Part shown: one piece after another, positions 54,495-64,000 of the stretch
Numbering within the stretch: the first letter of the stretch is position 1
How the letters are laid out: each line of letters opens with the position of its first letter
Assembly (NCBI GenBank): GCA_021734255.1
Contig: JAIPJM010000009.1
Coordinates: forward strand, 1 to 64,000
Direction: 5' to 3'
DNA from: Fidelibacterota bacterium
GTDB lineage: Bacteria > Fidelibacterota > UBA8477 > JABMPR01
Length of the DNA stretch: 64,000 bases
The notes under the pieces: model-generated
The model's input: the letters and a program-made list of their open reading frames with translations, nothing else
What the model was told of the DNA's origin: nothing
Database searches by the model: none
Position numbers and translations under genes: made by a program

Positions 54495-56023
54495 GGTGAG
54501 AGTAGCTTCTCATGTCTGGTCTTGTATTTCATCAAGGCATTAAATATCGCTTCTGCTGCCCTTTGTCTATAGGCTGCCTGTTTTAATCGTTTCGCATCAT
54601 TTTTATTCGAAATAAAGCCCAATTCGATGAGTACGTTAGGCATAGTTGCACCAATAAGCACGATAAACCCGGCCTGTTTTACCCCGCGATTCTGGCCGAC
54701 GAGTTTTTTGTCAAATTCGCTCTGCACCAGGTCAGCCAGGGTTTCACTCTGCTGCATGAAAGAACTTTGAGCCATCGTTGCAACGATGACCTGTTCGGCA
54801 CTGAGTTCACTATAATGGTCAGTGGCTTTTTCAAGTTGGATAACTGAGTTTTCCATTTCTGCCACTGCAATGGCTGCGTCGATCTTTCCCGGTTTCAGGA
54901 GGTAGGTCTCAAAACCGGATGCCCGCTTGTTCTTGTTCGCATTGACATGGATACTCAGGAAGACCTTGCCTTCGGCTTCGTTGGCGATCTTGGTCCGTTC
55001 CCACAGAGGGACGAATACATCCTTATCTCTGGTGTACACAACCTCAATATCTGTACGCTGCTCGATCAGCCGACCCAGCCGCTTGACCACATCAAGAACG
55101 ATATCTTTTTCCTTCGCCCCATTGCCCCTGGCTCCAGGATCATGCCCCCCGTGTCCAGCATCAAGGACCACCTTGTTTAGCTTCCATTTGGCACGCTCCT
55201 GATCCAGAAAATGAGTCTGATCGATCACATAAGGTCTCCTGATGGTGATCAGGATCTCAGGAGGAGAATCACGATGGAGGACATCATGCCCTTCGACCTC
55301 ACCTCTGAGACGAAAAGTTAGTTGGGTCGTACCGTCCAACTGATCAGCTGAGACCGACCGGACAGAGCCACCTTGTGGTATCACAGTCTGTTCCAGTGTT
55401 TTTTTATCGACCTTGGCAGAGGGCAAGGTAACATACAACCACTCCCCCCGGTTGATCCAGGCCTTCACTGATTTGGCATCATAGCGGTTCGCCGTTCTGA
55501 TCCTGATGACCGTTCCATTCTGTCTTTCTTCGATCTGCGATGAGACGATCTCGTAAGGAGAGAACTCTGGTAATTCTTCAGCCTGCTGCTCAATGAGGTC
55601 TTCTGTGTCCTCTCCAGTCAGCATGGTCACAGCGGAGACCAGGCCAACCTTTTGCAGTAGATCAACAAAATCCTTCATGGGCAAGTAGATCTCACCATCG
55701 AATACAACCACCGGTCTGGACATCTGGAAGGTCTTATCCTCAACCATGATATAGCGATTATAGGCCGTAACTTTCACCTTCAAATTGTCCAGGCGGAAAA
55801 CGTATTTTCGGACCGTTGGGTTGACGAAAGGTGTTGTTTTATAGGCGTTCAGCAGGTCTGTAACTGAAATGTATTGGTTTTGATTGATAACGTAAATGGG
55901 GATGGCAGGAACGTAGTGATCGTTGGACGCTTTCTGGAGGATCACCTCTGTCCGCCGAGCGAACAGAGTGCTCGCCACTAGTAGCAGCAAAAGGAGAATA
56001 AGCGTATGTCGAATTCTGGTCAT
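54491..56023 (-). CDS. N-acetylmuramoyl-L-alanine amidase (AMIN plus Amidase_3)
   Basis: 510 residues. A signal peptide (ILLLLLLVASTLFA) is followed by a copper-amine-oxidase-like N-terminal region (DLLNAYKTTPFVNPTVRKYVF...IYLPMKDFVDLLQKVG), an AMIN-type targeting region (VIRIRTANRYDAKSVKAWI...LTFRLRG), and the zinc amidase domain: VVLDAGHGGHDPGARG with the first His, ERTKIANEAEGKVFLSIHVNA with the Glu and second His, and VLIELGFISNKNDA. It cuts the amide bond between muramic acid and the stem peptide, probably during division. Confidence 0.93.
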   Translation of the reverse strand: MTRIRHTLILLLLLLVASTLFARRTEVILQKASNDHYVPAIPIYVINQNQYISVTDLLNAYKTTPFVNPTVRKYVFRLDNLKVKVTAYNRYIMVEDKTFQMSRPVVVFDGEIYLPMKDFVDLLQKVGLVSAVTMLTGEDTEDLIEQQAEELPEFSPYEIVSSQIEERQNGTVIRIRTANRYDAKSVKAWINRGEWLYVTLPSAKVDKKTLEQTVIPQGGSVRSVSADQLDGTTQLTFRLRGEVEGHDVLHRDSPPEILITIRRPYVIDQTHFLDQERAKWKLNKVVLDAGHGGHDPGARGNGAKEKDIVLDVVKRLGRLIEQRTDIEVVYTRDKDVFVPLWERTKIANEAEGKVFLSIHVNANKNKRASGFETYLLKPGKIDAAIAVAEMENSVIQLEKATDHYSELSAEQVIVATMAQSSFMQQSETLADLVQSEFDKKLVGQNRGVKQAGFIVLIGATMPNVLIELGFISNKNDAKRLKQAAYRQRAAEAIFNALMKYKTRHEKLLSP

Positions 56024-56052
56024 AATTAGCGTTGAAATTAGTTGCTGTGCTT

Positions 56053-57678
56053 TTACAACACAATGGACAACTGAAATCCGAAGGCGGGTGGTATTGAGGT
56101 AAAAGTTTCTTGAAATTTTTGAGTCTGAGCGACCCTAAATTCAATGATACTACTACGGAAAGGCTCACACCTGACAAGTAAGTACCATCTTTGACCATCA
56201 CCATAGGCAGAGAAAAAACTATAACTTTCTATCAGACCGGTCTCATAGGTCGTAAGATTGAGGCGGGAGTCCGGGACGAGATACCTCGAATACCCCAAAT
56301 TGATTCGGTAACTTCTGACTGGTGACCACTGTAACCTCTGTTGAAGAAGCGCAGATCGCTGGTGGCCCGACTGTGCCACTTTAATGTTTGCTCTATACCG
56401 CAAGCTCTGGTGCAACTGGTGTGAGTAAGACAATGACAGTTTATTCACTTTCCAATCTATTCTGGAACCACTCCACAGATCATCCGGATACATGGGGTAG
56501 CGCTTTTTACTGGATAGTTGCACCTGTAATTTCCGCTCCCTGGCTTTCAGTATTGCCATCAGAGAAAATTGTTGGATATGTTGCAGATCAACCAGCGAGT
56601 TGATGTAGGACGGTAAACCGCCATCCAAGGAGAAATGAAGGCGAAGAAACTTTCTGGGGTTCGTCTGGATTCTTAAGGCGTATGCTGTCTCTCCGGATCC
56701 ATTCTGACTGATCAATCGCAGCGGGGCTGAAGTTCCTCGATCATTTTCTTCATAATGACGTAGCTGTATGCTCACCCTCAGCAGCTCCATTCGCACGGCC
56801 CAATCTGCGACGAGTCGCTTATAACCCGCCCCCAGCACAATGAATAACTGGATCTTCTGATTATCATGCTCCCACTGATATCCCAGCTCCATTTCCATGC
56901 CTTTTGTAATCTTTGATCCAACATAATAGAAGGTACCCTGGTCGTAATAAAGCATGAGCAAACCAAACTCCCGGTGTAGCTTTGTGGCATATGATTTTGA
57001 AACAGGATGAATCCCCGTAAGGTCTTCGGCAAATCCAGACTCACGCCAGCGTCCTAGCAACTGCCTGCCTGACCCATAAGCAACAATGTCCATTCCATCC
57101 CTTTGCCAGCTTGCGGCTATACCCTGCAAATAGCCATTTTCCCGGGTGGAATAATGTGCCGTAGCTCTGGGTCTCAACCTTGTAGTTAAACTGCCAGGTA
57201 GAATGCTTAACCTGGAATACCCCGGGCTGAACAGCATCCCGCTTCCAGCCCTGACAACAAAGTTCCCCAGTAATACCTGATCTATGCCTTGAAGACGATC
57301 TGTAGCAACTGAGAAAGCAGCATGGTCATTACTCCTCTTTTCTCCAGGGTCCTGCTCAAGGACAAAAGTCACATCCAGGAAGTCGCTTTTTACCCACCCT
57401 TTATTCATCATACGCCAGCCCTGAAGCGAGGGTGAATATTGGATGCGTTGCCGCAAAACTGCCTTGCCCAGGGAAAACTGCCATGGTGACTGCGCACCGG
57501 ACAAGGAATCAGCATATGCTATATCCAAGTCAGTCGGTATTTGGTGCAATTGGTTGATCAATTCAGTCTCATATCTCAACTCATCTGGTTCACCCAGTTC
57601 TTCGACGACGGATTCTTGGTCCTGCTGAGCGCTAAGGAGCGTACACAAGCAGAAAAGTAGATTAAGTCTGGTGATCAC
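56053..57678 (-). CDS. Putative outer-membrane beta-barrel protein, unknown function
   Basis: About 541 residues from a GTG at 57678. The N-terminus VITRLNLLFCLCTLLSAQQ is a signal peptide, while the track's ATG at 57858 would prepend 60 unlikely residues and bury 180 bp of the neighbouring gene. The GTG overlaps the upstream stop (GTGA). After a short acidic region (ESVVEELGEPDELRYETELINQLHQIP), possibly a degenerate helix-hairpin-helix, the protein is mainly amphipathic strands rich in Arg, Tyr and Ser, ending FGFQLSIVL. I do not recognise the family. The overlap with the PorV-like gene suggests that the two proteins work together. Confidence 0.6.
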   Translation of the reverse strand: MITRLNLLFCLCTLLSAQQDQESVVEELGEPDELRYETELINQLHQIPTDLDIAYADSLSGAQSPWQFSLGKAVLRQRIQYSPSLQGWRMMNKGWVKSDFLDVTFVLEQDPGEKRSNDHAAFSVATDRLQGIDQVLLGNFVVRAGSGMLFSPGYSRLSILPGSLTTRLRPRATAHYSTRENGYLQGIAASWQRDGMDIVAYGSGRQLLGRWRESGFAEDLTGIHPVSKSYATKLHREFGLLMLYYDQGTFYYVGSKITKGMEMELGYQWEHDNQKIQLFIVLGAGYKRLVADWAVRMELLRVSIQLRHYEENDRGTSAPLRLISQNGSGETAYALRIQTNPRKFLRLHFSLDGGLPSYINSLVDLQHIQQFSLMAILKARERKLQVQLSSKKRYPMYPDDLWSGSRIDWKVNKLSLSYSHQLHQSLRYRANIKVAQSGHQRSALLQQRLQWSPVRSYRINLGYSRYLVPDSRLNLTTYETGLIESYSFFSAYGDGQRWYLLVRCEPFRSSIIEFRVAQTQKFQETFTSIPPAFGFQLSIVL

Positions 57679-58490
57679 AGAGCGATCTCCAGGCCCAGGC
57701 CATGGGAGGCCGGCAGAATGGGATGATGCACATAAAAATAATATATGTCGAACGGCTCCCGACTGAACTTCCAGCCCATGGAAAGCTTCTGACTTTTGTC
57801 CCTGAATCCACCGGCGACCTGCAAGTGAGGATATAGATCCAGGCTTAACCCAAAACAAAACTCCGGTGGGAGCGCCTCCTCCTTCTCAAGACCCAATATG
57901 AGTTCTGTCTTAGCTGTGGTATATGACAATCCAGTTTGAAACCGTTGAGCAACGCGGAAGGCTTTTTTGACCTGAATAAGATGAAACATAGTGGAGCCAA
58001 ACGTGATATCATCGGAAACACGATACATGATACTTGGCGAGAGTGAGATGGTCCTTCGAGTGGTCAGTGTTTTAACGCCCAACTGCAGATAGTTAAAACT
58101 TATCCCAGCAGATAACTTCTCCTCAAGCTCTAATGCCATCCCCAGGGTGAGTTGTAGTTCCTGATAGAACTCATCTCCCAAAAAGTTCAAACTGGCAGCG
58201 AGGGGAATGTTTTTCACCTGCATCGTGGAACGAAGTGAACCAGCGTGGATATTTAAACTCTGGTATGGAATGAAATAATTAAATTGTATACCAGTGTTGT
58301 CTGCAACACTCAGGAGCGCCGGATTTATCATCACTCGTGTCAGGGATGGCGCACCAACCACAGTGACATTGCCAGAAGCGCTAGGCCAGCCCGCTTCCAT
58401 AAGCTCATATCCAGCCTTGAGAGAGACGGGTAAAATACTAAACTTGACAAACAGCATACACAAAAACAGTGCATGAATTAGTTTCAACAT
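57675..58490 (-). CDS. PorV/PorQ-like outer-membrane protein (FadL fold)
   Basis: 271 residues with a signal peptide (ALFLCMLFVKFSILPVSLKAG). It includes GAPSLTRVMINPALLSVADNTGIQFNYF, an early MNPA-type motif seen in PorV/UPF0164 barrels, then strands FGSTMFHLIQVKKAF and LYPHLQVAGGFRDKSQKLSMGWKFS. PorV is part of the type IX secretion machinery and several homologues with unknown role exist per genome. With a T9SS-sorted protein encoded at 43662, T9SS in this organism is plausible. Its stop overlaps the GTG of the next barrel gene. Confidence 0.65.
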   Translation of the reverse strand: MLKLIHALFLCMLFVKFSILPVSLKAGYELMEAGWPSASGNVTVVGAPSLTRVMINPALLSVADNTGIQFNYFIPYQSLNIHAGSLRSTMQVKNIPLAASLNFLGDEFYQELQLTLGMALELEEKLSAGISFNYLQLGVKTLTTRRTISLSPSIMYRVSDDITFGSTMFHLIQVKKAFRVAQRFQTGLSYTTAKTELILGLEKEEALPPEFCFGLSLDLYPHLQVAGGFRDKSQKLSMGWKFSREPFDIYYFYVHHPILPASHGLGLEIAL

Positions 58491-58591
58491 AATTCGATCC
58501 GATTGTTAACTTTGATTGATGTTTTAAAAGTGTGATCTAGTTTAAAAGTAAAACTTATTCAGAGCAATAACTAAAATAGTAGGAAGTGCAT

Positions 58592-58843
58592 ATGTCACAA
58601 ATGTTCAGTCGCGAATTAAAAGATCTAATGATCGATAAGATCAAAGCATATACCCAAACTGAACTGGACCATGAGCTGGGAAATTTTGAAGCCGAATTTC
58701 TTATCGACTTCATTACGGAAACCTTTGGTCCGCTATACTATAATCAGGCTATTCAGGATGTCCAGGTGCACCTGTCCGCCGCTCTCGATTCCATGGGTGA
58801 AAGAATGGTGGAGTTGGAGAAACCGATACCTTTCCAGGTCTAG
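58592..58843 (+). CDS. DUF2164 family protein
   Basis: An 83-residue acidic, helical protein starting MSQMFSRELKDLMIDKIKAYTQTELDHELGNFEAEFLIDFITETFGPLYYNQAIQDV. The ELxxELGxxxAExLxDFxxxxxGPxxYNQAI pattern is typical of DUF2164, whose function is unknown. ATG 58592 is preferred over the track's GTG at 58586 because AGGAAG then has normal spacing. It is divergent from the PorV-like gene and its 3' end overlaps the convergent barrel gene by 4 bp. Confidence 0.87.
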   Translation: MSQMFSRELKDLMIDKIKAYTQTELDHELGNFEAEFLIDFITETFGPLYYNQAIQDVQVHLSAALDSMGERMVELEKPIPFQV

Positions 58844-60603
58844 CGGTATACCAGAGAAAGAAAGATCTTGGGGAGCAGATAATCGCGATCACCATCGACG
58901 ACGGAGATCACCCGCCCATCTAAATCCAGAAATAAGTGATTCCCCAACAGATGTCTGACTCCAAAAAGCGGACCCTCACCTTTCCAGTGGTCATCATCTC
59001 TCTTGGTGGATGCATAGCTTGTCGTACGACTATGGTTAAGGTAACCAATCCAACCAACCCACCCCCTATATGCAAAAGCAAGCTTCATTGACAGTTCGGT
59101 CTGTTGACGTTCACTGGATACCTGCTGAATGAATTTACTCCAGTCCAGCTGGCCTTCATCCTCCCACCTGGAGCTGAACCTGGTTGTTAGTGACCATCGA
59201 GTCAGGAATCGATACCTGACCTGTTTTGATAAGTCCAGAGAGCGGTGGACAAAGCTTCGGGATGGCTGATCCATCTCAATAAAGAGATCATCATAGTCAT
59301 AGTCGAAGTAATTGCTCCTGATGCGTGCTTTTGCACGACCATCCCAGGTATTGCGTCTCCAATCGAACTCTGACCAGAGCACCAGATTACGATTCCAGTA
59401 ATTTTCAGCACTCCGGGTGTTAAAAAGATAGATCAAATGAAAAAGGCTCAGTTTCGTACCGATTTCAAAGCGGATGAATGGGTTGGGTTGATAGGTCCCG
59501 CTGATCTCTGTCCTGAAGCGCCATTCGTCCCTGTCATCATTATTATTGGTGTCCGGTGTATCGTACTCCAGTCGAGACAAGGTGTTTCGCCAGGTTACAG
59601 TGTCCACCACACCACTGGAGTGGAATATGATATCCTCCCTGAGTTGGTAGAGTACCTGTGAATAGTCCACGAAGTATTTGTTCTGGCTGTTCTCTATCTT
59701 GAATGCCGCAACAGATGAAAACTTTTCGCCGTCAATTTGTAGTCCGGTCTCGTTGGAGAGCACCAGACGTGTTCTCTCTTCGTCTGTCAGAGTCGAGGCT
59801 TGATTTCTATCGATCCGTTCACGCTTGATCTCCGTGGACTGATCCCCCCAGTTCAGATCGTGGGTCAGCCTGAAATTGCGGTTCAGGTCATAAGCAAAAT
59901 GATTATTCCAGATCAAGTTGTTGTTGTATCGGGCCTGGGAACTGGCCAGAGAATCAGTAAAGAATTCCTGTTGACGGTCCTCCATCCGGATCGATGTCCG
60001 ATAGGAGGTGATACCTCCAAAACGGATCAGGTACTCACCCATGGCTTGAATGTTGTGGTTGTGGTGTTCCTCAAGTTCATCCACATCTACGGCCAGATTC
60101 AGCGAGATGGACTGGGTGTCCCCTCGCCAACGTTTTCGACCCTGCAAACTGGTGGTCCAGCCCCTATCCTCAAGACCAAAGCGATTCTCTGATCGACCAC
60201 CAAGGTACAAGAACAGGTTTTCTGAAAAGCGGTAACCTCCGAGCAGAGCCCAGTTAGTGATGGAGGAACGTAGACCCGTCCGATGGTCCTGGTATTGATT
60301 GCTTTCAAGTCTGATCGAACTGTTCTGACTCTCGAATGGAAACAGATCCGACTTCAATTGATGTTCAATGGAATATTGTTCATCATCATTCGGGCTGGAC
60401 TCATAGGAAAATACTTTATATCTGAGAATATCGTGTACGACTAAAGTACTGGGGCCGATCCGAAAGGTCTGATCCACATTTAGATCATTATTTGTGGAGA
60501 GGTTGTCCTGTTGGAGTTTAAATGCCAGTGAATCCTGACTATAAAGGGGGATGAAGCTAAACAGACCAAAAAGAGCAGTGATAACTGTCTTAAGGCATCT
60601 CAT
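58840..60603 (-). CDS. Large outer-membrane beta-barrel protein, unknown function
   Basis: A 587-residue protein with a signal peptide (LKTVITALFGLFSFIPLYSQ) and then almost entirely strands with alternating aromatic and charged residues (for example NLFLYLGGRSENRFG, ITSYRTSIRMEDRQQEF, YDYDDLFIEMDQP). It ends with HLFLDLDGRVIS...LPKIFLSLVYR. The long, Asn/Asp/Arg-rich extracellular-like loops suggest an outer-membrane barrel; no family is recognised. The start codon lies inside the last codons of the FtsB-like gene (14-bp overlap), so it may be coupled to it. It converges with the DUF2164 gene. Confidence 0.6.
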   Translation of the reverse strand: MRCLKTVITALFGLFSFIPLYSQDSLAFKLQQDNLSTNNDLNVDQTFRIGPSTLVVHDILRYKVFSYESSPNDDEQYSIEHQLKSDLFPFESQNSSIRLESNQYQDHRTGLRSSITNWALLGGYRFSENLFLYLGGRSENRFGLEDRGWTTSLQGRKRWRGDTQSISLNLAVDVDELEEHHNHNIQAMGEYLIRFGGITSYRTSIRMEDRQQEFFTDSLASSQARYNNNLIWNNHFAYDLNRNFRLTHDLNWGDQSTEIKRERIDRNQASTLTDEERTRLVLSNETGLQIDGEKFSSVAAFKIENSQNKYFVDYSQVLYQLREDIIFHSSGVVDTVTWRNTLSRLEYDTPDTNNNDDRDEWRFRTEISGTYQPNPFIRFEIGTKLSLFHLIYLFNTRSAENYWNRNLVLWSEFDWRRNTWDGRAKARIRSNYFDYDYDDLFIEMDQPSRSFVHRSLDLSKQVRYRFLTRWSLTTRFSSRWEDEGQLDWSKFIQQVSSERQQTELSMKLAFAYRGWVGWIGYLNHSRTTSYASTKRDDDHWKGEGPLFGVRHLLGNHLFLDLDGRVISVVDGDRDYLLPKIFLSLVYR

Positions 60604-60937
60604 CTTTTTTCTTTGAGTCTATGACAACATGAAAGACCTTTTCACCCGGTTTTGCCATCCTGAATTTCTCACGTGCAATTCGCTCAAGGTATTCAGGGTC
60701 ATTCAGCAGTCTGTCACGCTCGCTTTCCAATTCAGCTTTTTCGATCTCAAGCCGATTGATGTGCGCCTCCATCTCCTCAATCTCTTTTTTGAGTTTAATG
60801 AGGGTATATAGTCCTTCATCCCTGAACACAAATAGCTGGACCAATATGACCAGAATAATAGCCGCAGATATCCAGGCAATCTTATTGCCGAATCTATCGT
60901 TGGATCGTCTTGCTGCTGGTTTTCTTCTTTTAGCCAT
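60590..60937 (-). CDS. FtsB/DivIC-type septum formation initiator
   Basis: A 115-residue protein with a short basic cytoplasmic N-terminus (MAKRRKPAARRSNDRFG), one membrane helix (IAWISAAIILVILVQLFVF), a coiled coil (LKKEIEEMEAHINRLEIEKAELESERDRLLNDPEYLERIAREKFRMAKPGEK), and the closing PGEKVFHV motif of DivIC/FtsB. It helps assemble the divisome. It follows enolase after about 84 bp, the same eno-ftsB neighbourhood seen in many bacteria. Confidence 0.9.
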   Translation of the reverse strand: MAKRRKPAARRSNDRFGNKIAWISAAIILVILVQLFVFRDEGLYTLIKLKKEIEEMEAHINRLEIEKAELESERDRLLNDPEYLERIAREKFRMAKPGEKVFHVVIDSKKKDEMP

Positions 60938-60974
60938 ACTGATAATTATTTCAAATTCATTGCTGAAAAATCAA

Positions 60975-61011
60975 GTGCCCTGTAAAAAATTGCAGCTCTC
61001 CTACAGGGCAC
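60975..61011 (-). terminator. Hairpin terminator after enolase
   Basis: GTGCCCTGTA (60975-60984) and TACAGGGCAC (61002-61011) form a perfect 10-bp stem with a 17-nt loop. On the minus strand it is followed by TTGATTTTTC. It lies right after the eno stop and may partly uncouple eno from the ftsB-like gene. Confidence 0.7.
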
Positions 61012-61021
61012 AAAGATGTAT

Positions 61022-62323
<1,302 letters not shown>

Positions 62324-62491
62324 TCATTTGTTAGAATTCTGTATGTAAACTTTATTGTAGATCCACTCATCATCAGCCAACAATGTAAATGAAAAGGTGG
62401 GGTGGTGAAAGCTGATCATCCACAATTTTTTTGCCCCTTTTGAGTATCGTTTTCTTATAGATATGTCTGCTCTGAAATTCTATTATAGGGC

Positions 62492-63484
62492 ATGCTGAAT
62501 ACGCGAATTGAACGGTTGATGCTGGGGATGCTGGGAATCGTCTTGATAGGGACGGCAGGTTTTGTCATCCTTGAAGGTGTGAACTGGTTCGATGCCCTCT
62601 ATATGACCACCATTACATTGGCTACGGTTGGATTTAACGAGGTTTGGGAATTGTCTGCATTGGGACGTATATGGACAATTGTCATCATGTTCTCCGGGAT
62701 CGGTATTTTTTTCCTCATTGTAGGGCATATCGCACAGAGAACCGTTGATCTACAACATTACAGGAGATTTCGAATGGCAAGTCAGGTAAAAAGAATCAAT
62801 GAACACTTTATCCTCTGCGGCTATGGTCGGATGGGCCAGGCCATCGCAAAGGAACTGGTTGCTGCCGGCAAAAAATTCGTTGTCATAGAGAAAGATACAG
62901 AAAAGGTAGGCAATCTCATGGTGGCCGACATGGTTTACATTGAGGGTGACGCAACGGATGATGAGGTCCTGATCAAAGCTGGAATTGAGAGAGCCACCAC
63001 CCTCATCGGAGTATTGAAGGACGACCAGGATAATTTATTCCTCACCCTATCCGCCAGAAGCATGAAAAAGGAACTATTCATACTTACGCGTGCCACAAGC
63101 CTCTCTTCAATTCCCAAGATGAAACAAGCGGGTGCCGACATGGTGATGAATCCCTATGAAACAGCAGGCATCAAATTGGCAAGAATGGCCATGTCTCCTG
63201 GAATTGTTGAATACATCGAATTGATCATGCGGAGAGGCAATCTGGATCTTGCCCTGGAGACCTACACCATAAAACATGATTCTCGCGCTGAGAATAGGAG
63301 CATCGCTGAACTTGAAGTGCGCAAGAACTATAATATTATCATCACGGCTGTAGAACAGGTTGGGGGTATTTCTGATTTCAATCCAGACCCGAATTATAAA
63401 TTCAAAGCTGGTGACAAGCTTATCGCTCTGGGAAATATGGAGAACCTGCTCCAATTCGAAGAGATCTGTGAGGCAGTTATTTAA
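62492..63484 (+). CDS. Two-TM potassium channel with RCK/TrkA domains, atypical filter
   Basis: 330 residues: first membrane helix (LGMLGIVLIGTAGFVILEG), pore loop with filter TLATVGFNEV, second helix (IWTIVIMFSGIGIFFLIVG), then a TrkA-N/RCK domain starting FILCGYGRMGQAIAKELVAAG and a TrkA-C domain near the C-terminus (NPDPNYKFKAGDKLIALG). The layout matches MthK-type channels. The canonical filter is TVGYGD; here GFNE replaces GYGD, which is seen in some bacterial members but could change selectivity. The stop overlaps the next ATG (TAATG). Confidence 0.9.
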   Translation: MLNTRIERLMLGMLGIVLIGTAGFVILEGVNWFDALYMTTITLATVGFNEVWELSALGRIWTIVIMFSGIGIFFLIVGHIAQRTVDLQHYRRFRMASQVKRINEHFILCGYGRMGQAIAKELVAAGKKFVVIEKDTEKVGNLMVADMVYIEGDATDDEVLIKAGIERATTLIGVLKDDQDNLFLTLSARSMKKELFILTRATSLSSIPKMKQAGADMVMNPYETAGIKLARMAMSPGIVEYIELIMRRGNLDLALETYTIKHDSRAENRSIAELEVRKNYNIIITAVEQVGGISDFNPDPNYKFKAGDKLIALGNMENLLQFEEICEAVI

Positions 63485-64000
63485 TGAGAAGATTGCTCTT
63501 CTTAACAATCACTCTCCTGTTCATCGGCGGAATACTGAGTTGCTCATCTGAAGAGTCAACTGCGGCAAATGATCCGGAATTGGTTGCCAGCATCAACGGT
63601 GAAGGGATCAGCAAAACCAGTTTTGAAAGAGCCTACCTCCCCGTGCTATTATACGGTGATAAATTTGACAGCCCTGAGTCCCGGCTTGAAGTCCTGAATC
63701 TCCTGATCGGCGCCCGAATACTTGCCACTGAAGCAAGAGCGGCTGAGCTGGATTCCAGCGAATACGTGAAAAAAGAGACGGGACGGGCAACCAGGACAGC
63801 CCTGGCCAGGAAGATCTATCATGAGCGCGTAAAATATCAAGTTGATAAGCCCGATGAAGATGAGCTGATCCAGGGCTTTGCCCGGAGCCGAACCTCACTC
63901 TTCGTGCGTCACCTCTACGCCCAAACCAGAGCCGAAATAGAATCGTATGCAGCGCTGATCGAATCCGGGGCCGAATCCTTCTATACCATTGCTCAACAGA
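63484..64000 (+). CDS. SurA/PpiC-like lipoprotein, N-terminal part (runs off window edge)
   Basis: The frame begins at ATG 63484, overlapping the channel gene's stop, and stays open to the window end (172 codons); it is not in the ORF track. The start is a lipoprotein signal, LLFIGGILSCSSEE. It is followed by LVASINGEGISKTSFERAY and a helical SurA_N-like region (ESRLEVLNLLIGARILATEARAAELD), then VRHLYAQTRAEIESYAALIESGAESFYTIAQQ, where a parvulin domain would be expected to start. It is probably a periplasmic peptidyl-prolyl isomerase or chaperone for outer-membrane proteins; the catalytic part is outside the window. Confidence 0.72.
   Translation, partial: MRRLLFLTITLLFIGGILSCSSEESTAANDPELVASINGEGISKTSFERAYLPVLLYGDKFDSPESRLEVLNLLIGARILATEARAAELDSSEYVKKETGRATRTALARKIYHERVKYQVDKPDEDELIQGFARSRTSLFVRHLYAQTRAEIESYAALIESGAESFYTIAQQ

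Noticed and set aside
57679-57858. Track's longer N-terminus of the 601-aa barrel ORF
   Set aside because: It overlaps the PorV-like gene by 180 bp and lacks a signal peptide; a GTG at 57678 gives one.

Overview
This 64 kb window looks like chromosomal DNA of a Gram-negative bacterium of the FCB superphylum; Neomarinimicrobiota/Marinimicrobia or a relative is my best guess. The basis is gene content only: outer-membrane barrels of families common in that group (PorV/FadL-like, DUF6029-like), an Omp28-type lipoprotein, a type IX secretion (T9SS) sorting domain, a parA-parB-LytM-bactofilin-ATP synthase string, and lipoprotein signals. No rRNA or tRNA gene was seen that would settle this.

Layout. 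1-650: 5' part of an IS1182-type transposase, cut by the window edge. 784-5772: a two-component system (NtrC-type regulator plus histidine kinase) followed by a secreted Ca-binding-repeat protein, an outer-membrane barrel and a Spy/CpxP-like protein. A good sigma-54 promoter and tandem upstream sites lie between the regulator and its apparent targets. 5881-15812: parA, parB, LytM/M23 peptidase, bactofilin, two AtpI/AtpZ-like genes and the complete F1Fo ATP synthase operon (a-c-b-delta-alpha-gamma-beta-epsilon), all on the minus strand. 16343-22296: a MerR-type regulator, a three-subunit molybdopterin sulfur-oxyanion/polysulfide reductase (PsrABC-like), two YeeE/YedE sulfur importers and an unusual rhodanese-like protein. 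22409-29946: an EamA transporter and the hydrogenase maturation set hypA-B-F-C-D-E, interrupted by dispersed-repeat relics and by a small four-helix-bundle gene bracketed by inverted repeats.

29952-38480: prolyl oligopeptidase, a DksA-like zinc-finger protein, and a TetR-controlled fatty-acid beta-oxidation operon (acyl-CoA dehydrogenase, thiolase, FadN-like bifunctional enzyme) with a near-perfect palindromic operator. 38685-45393: a di-haem cytochrome c peroxidase, a DUF2231 protein, and a tightly coupled extracytoplasmic thiol/sulfur cluster (OsmC, rhodanese, DUF6132, T9SS-sorted protein, TlpA-like thioredoxin, DUF6029-like barrel, Omp28-like lipoprotein). 45468-47181: an ECF sigma factor, a Cys-rich anti-sigma-like protein, a glutaredoxin, a GroES without adjacent GroEL, and a DUF1858 protein. 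47265-62311: housekeeping genes (prfA, DUF1385, rpmE, aminotransferase, rho, folC, murI, amidase, ftsB-like, eno) mixed with three further outer-membrane proteins. 62492-64000: a two-TM potassium channel with an RCK domain and the start of a SurA/PpiC-like lipoprotein.

Functionally the window combines energy conservation (ATP synthase, a sulfur reductase feeding from menaquinol, hydrogenase maturation), envelope biogenesis, and redox/thiol homeostasis. The least ordinary signals are the sigma-54 circuit at 2.9-3.1 kb, the sigma-54-like promoter and inverted repeat in front of the merR-psr operon, the inverted-repeat cassette inside the hyp operon, and the sulfur cluster with a Cys-less rhodanese ending in Gly-Gly-Cys. 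All family assignments come from reading the sequence; no database search was run.
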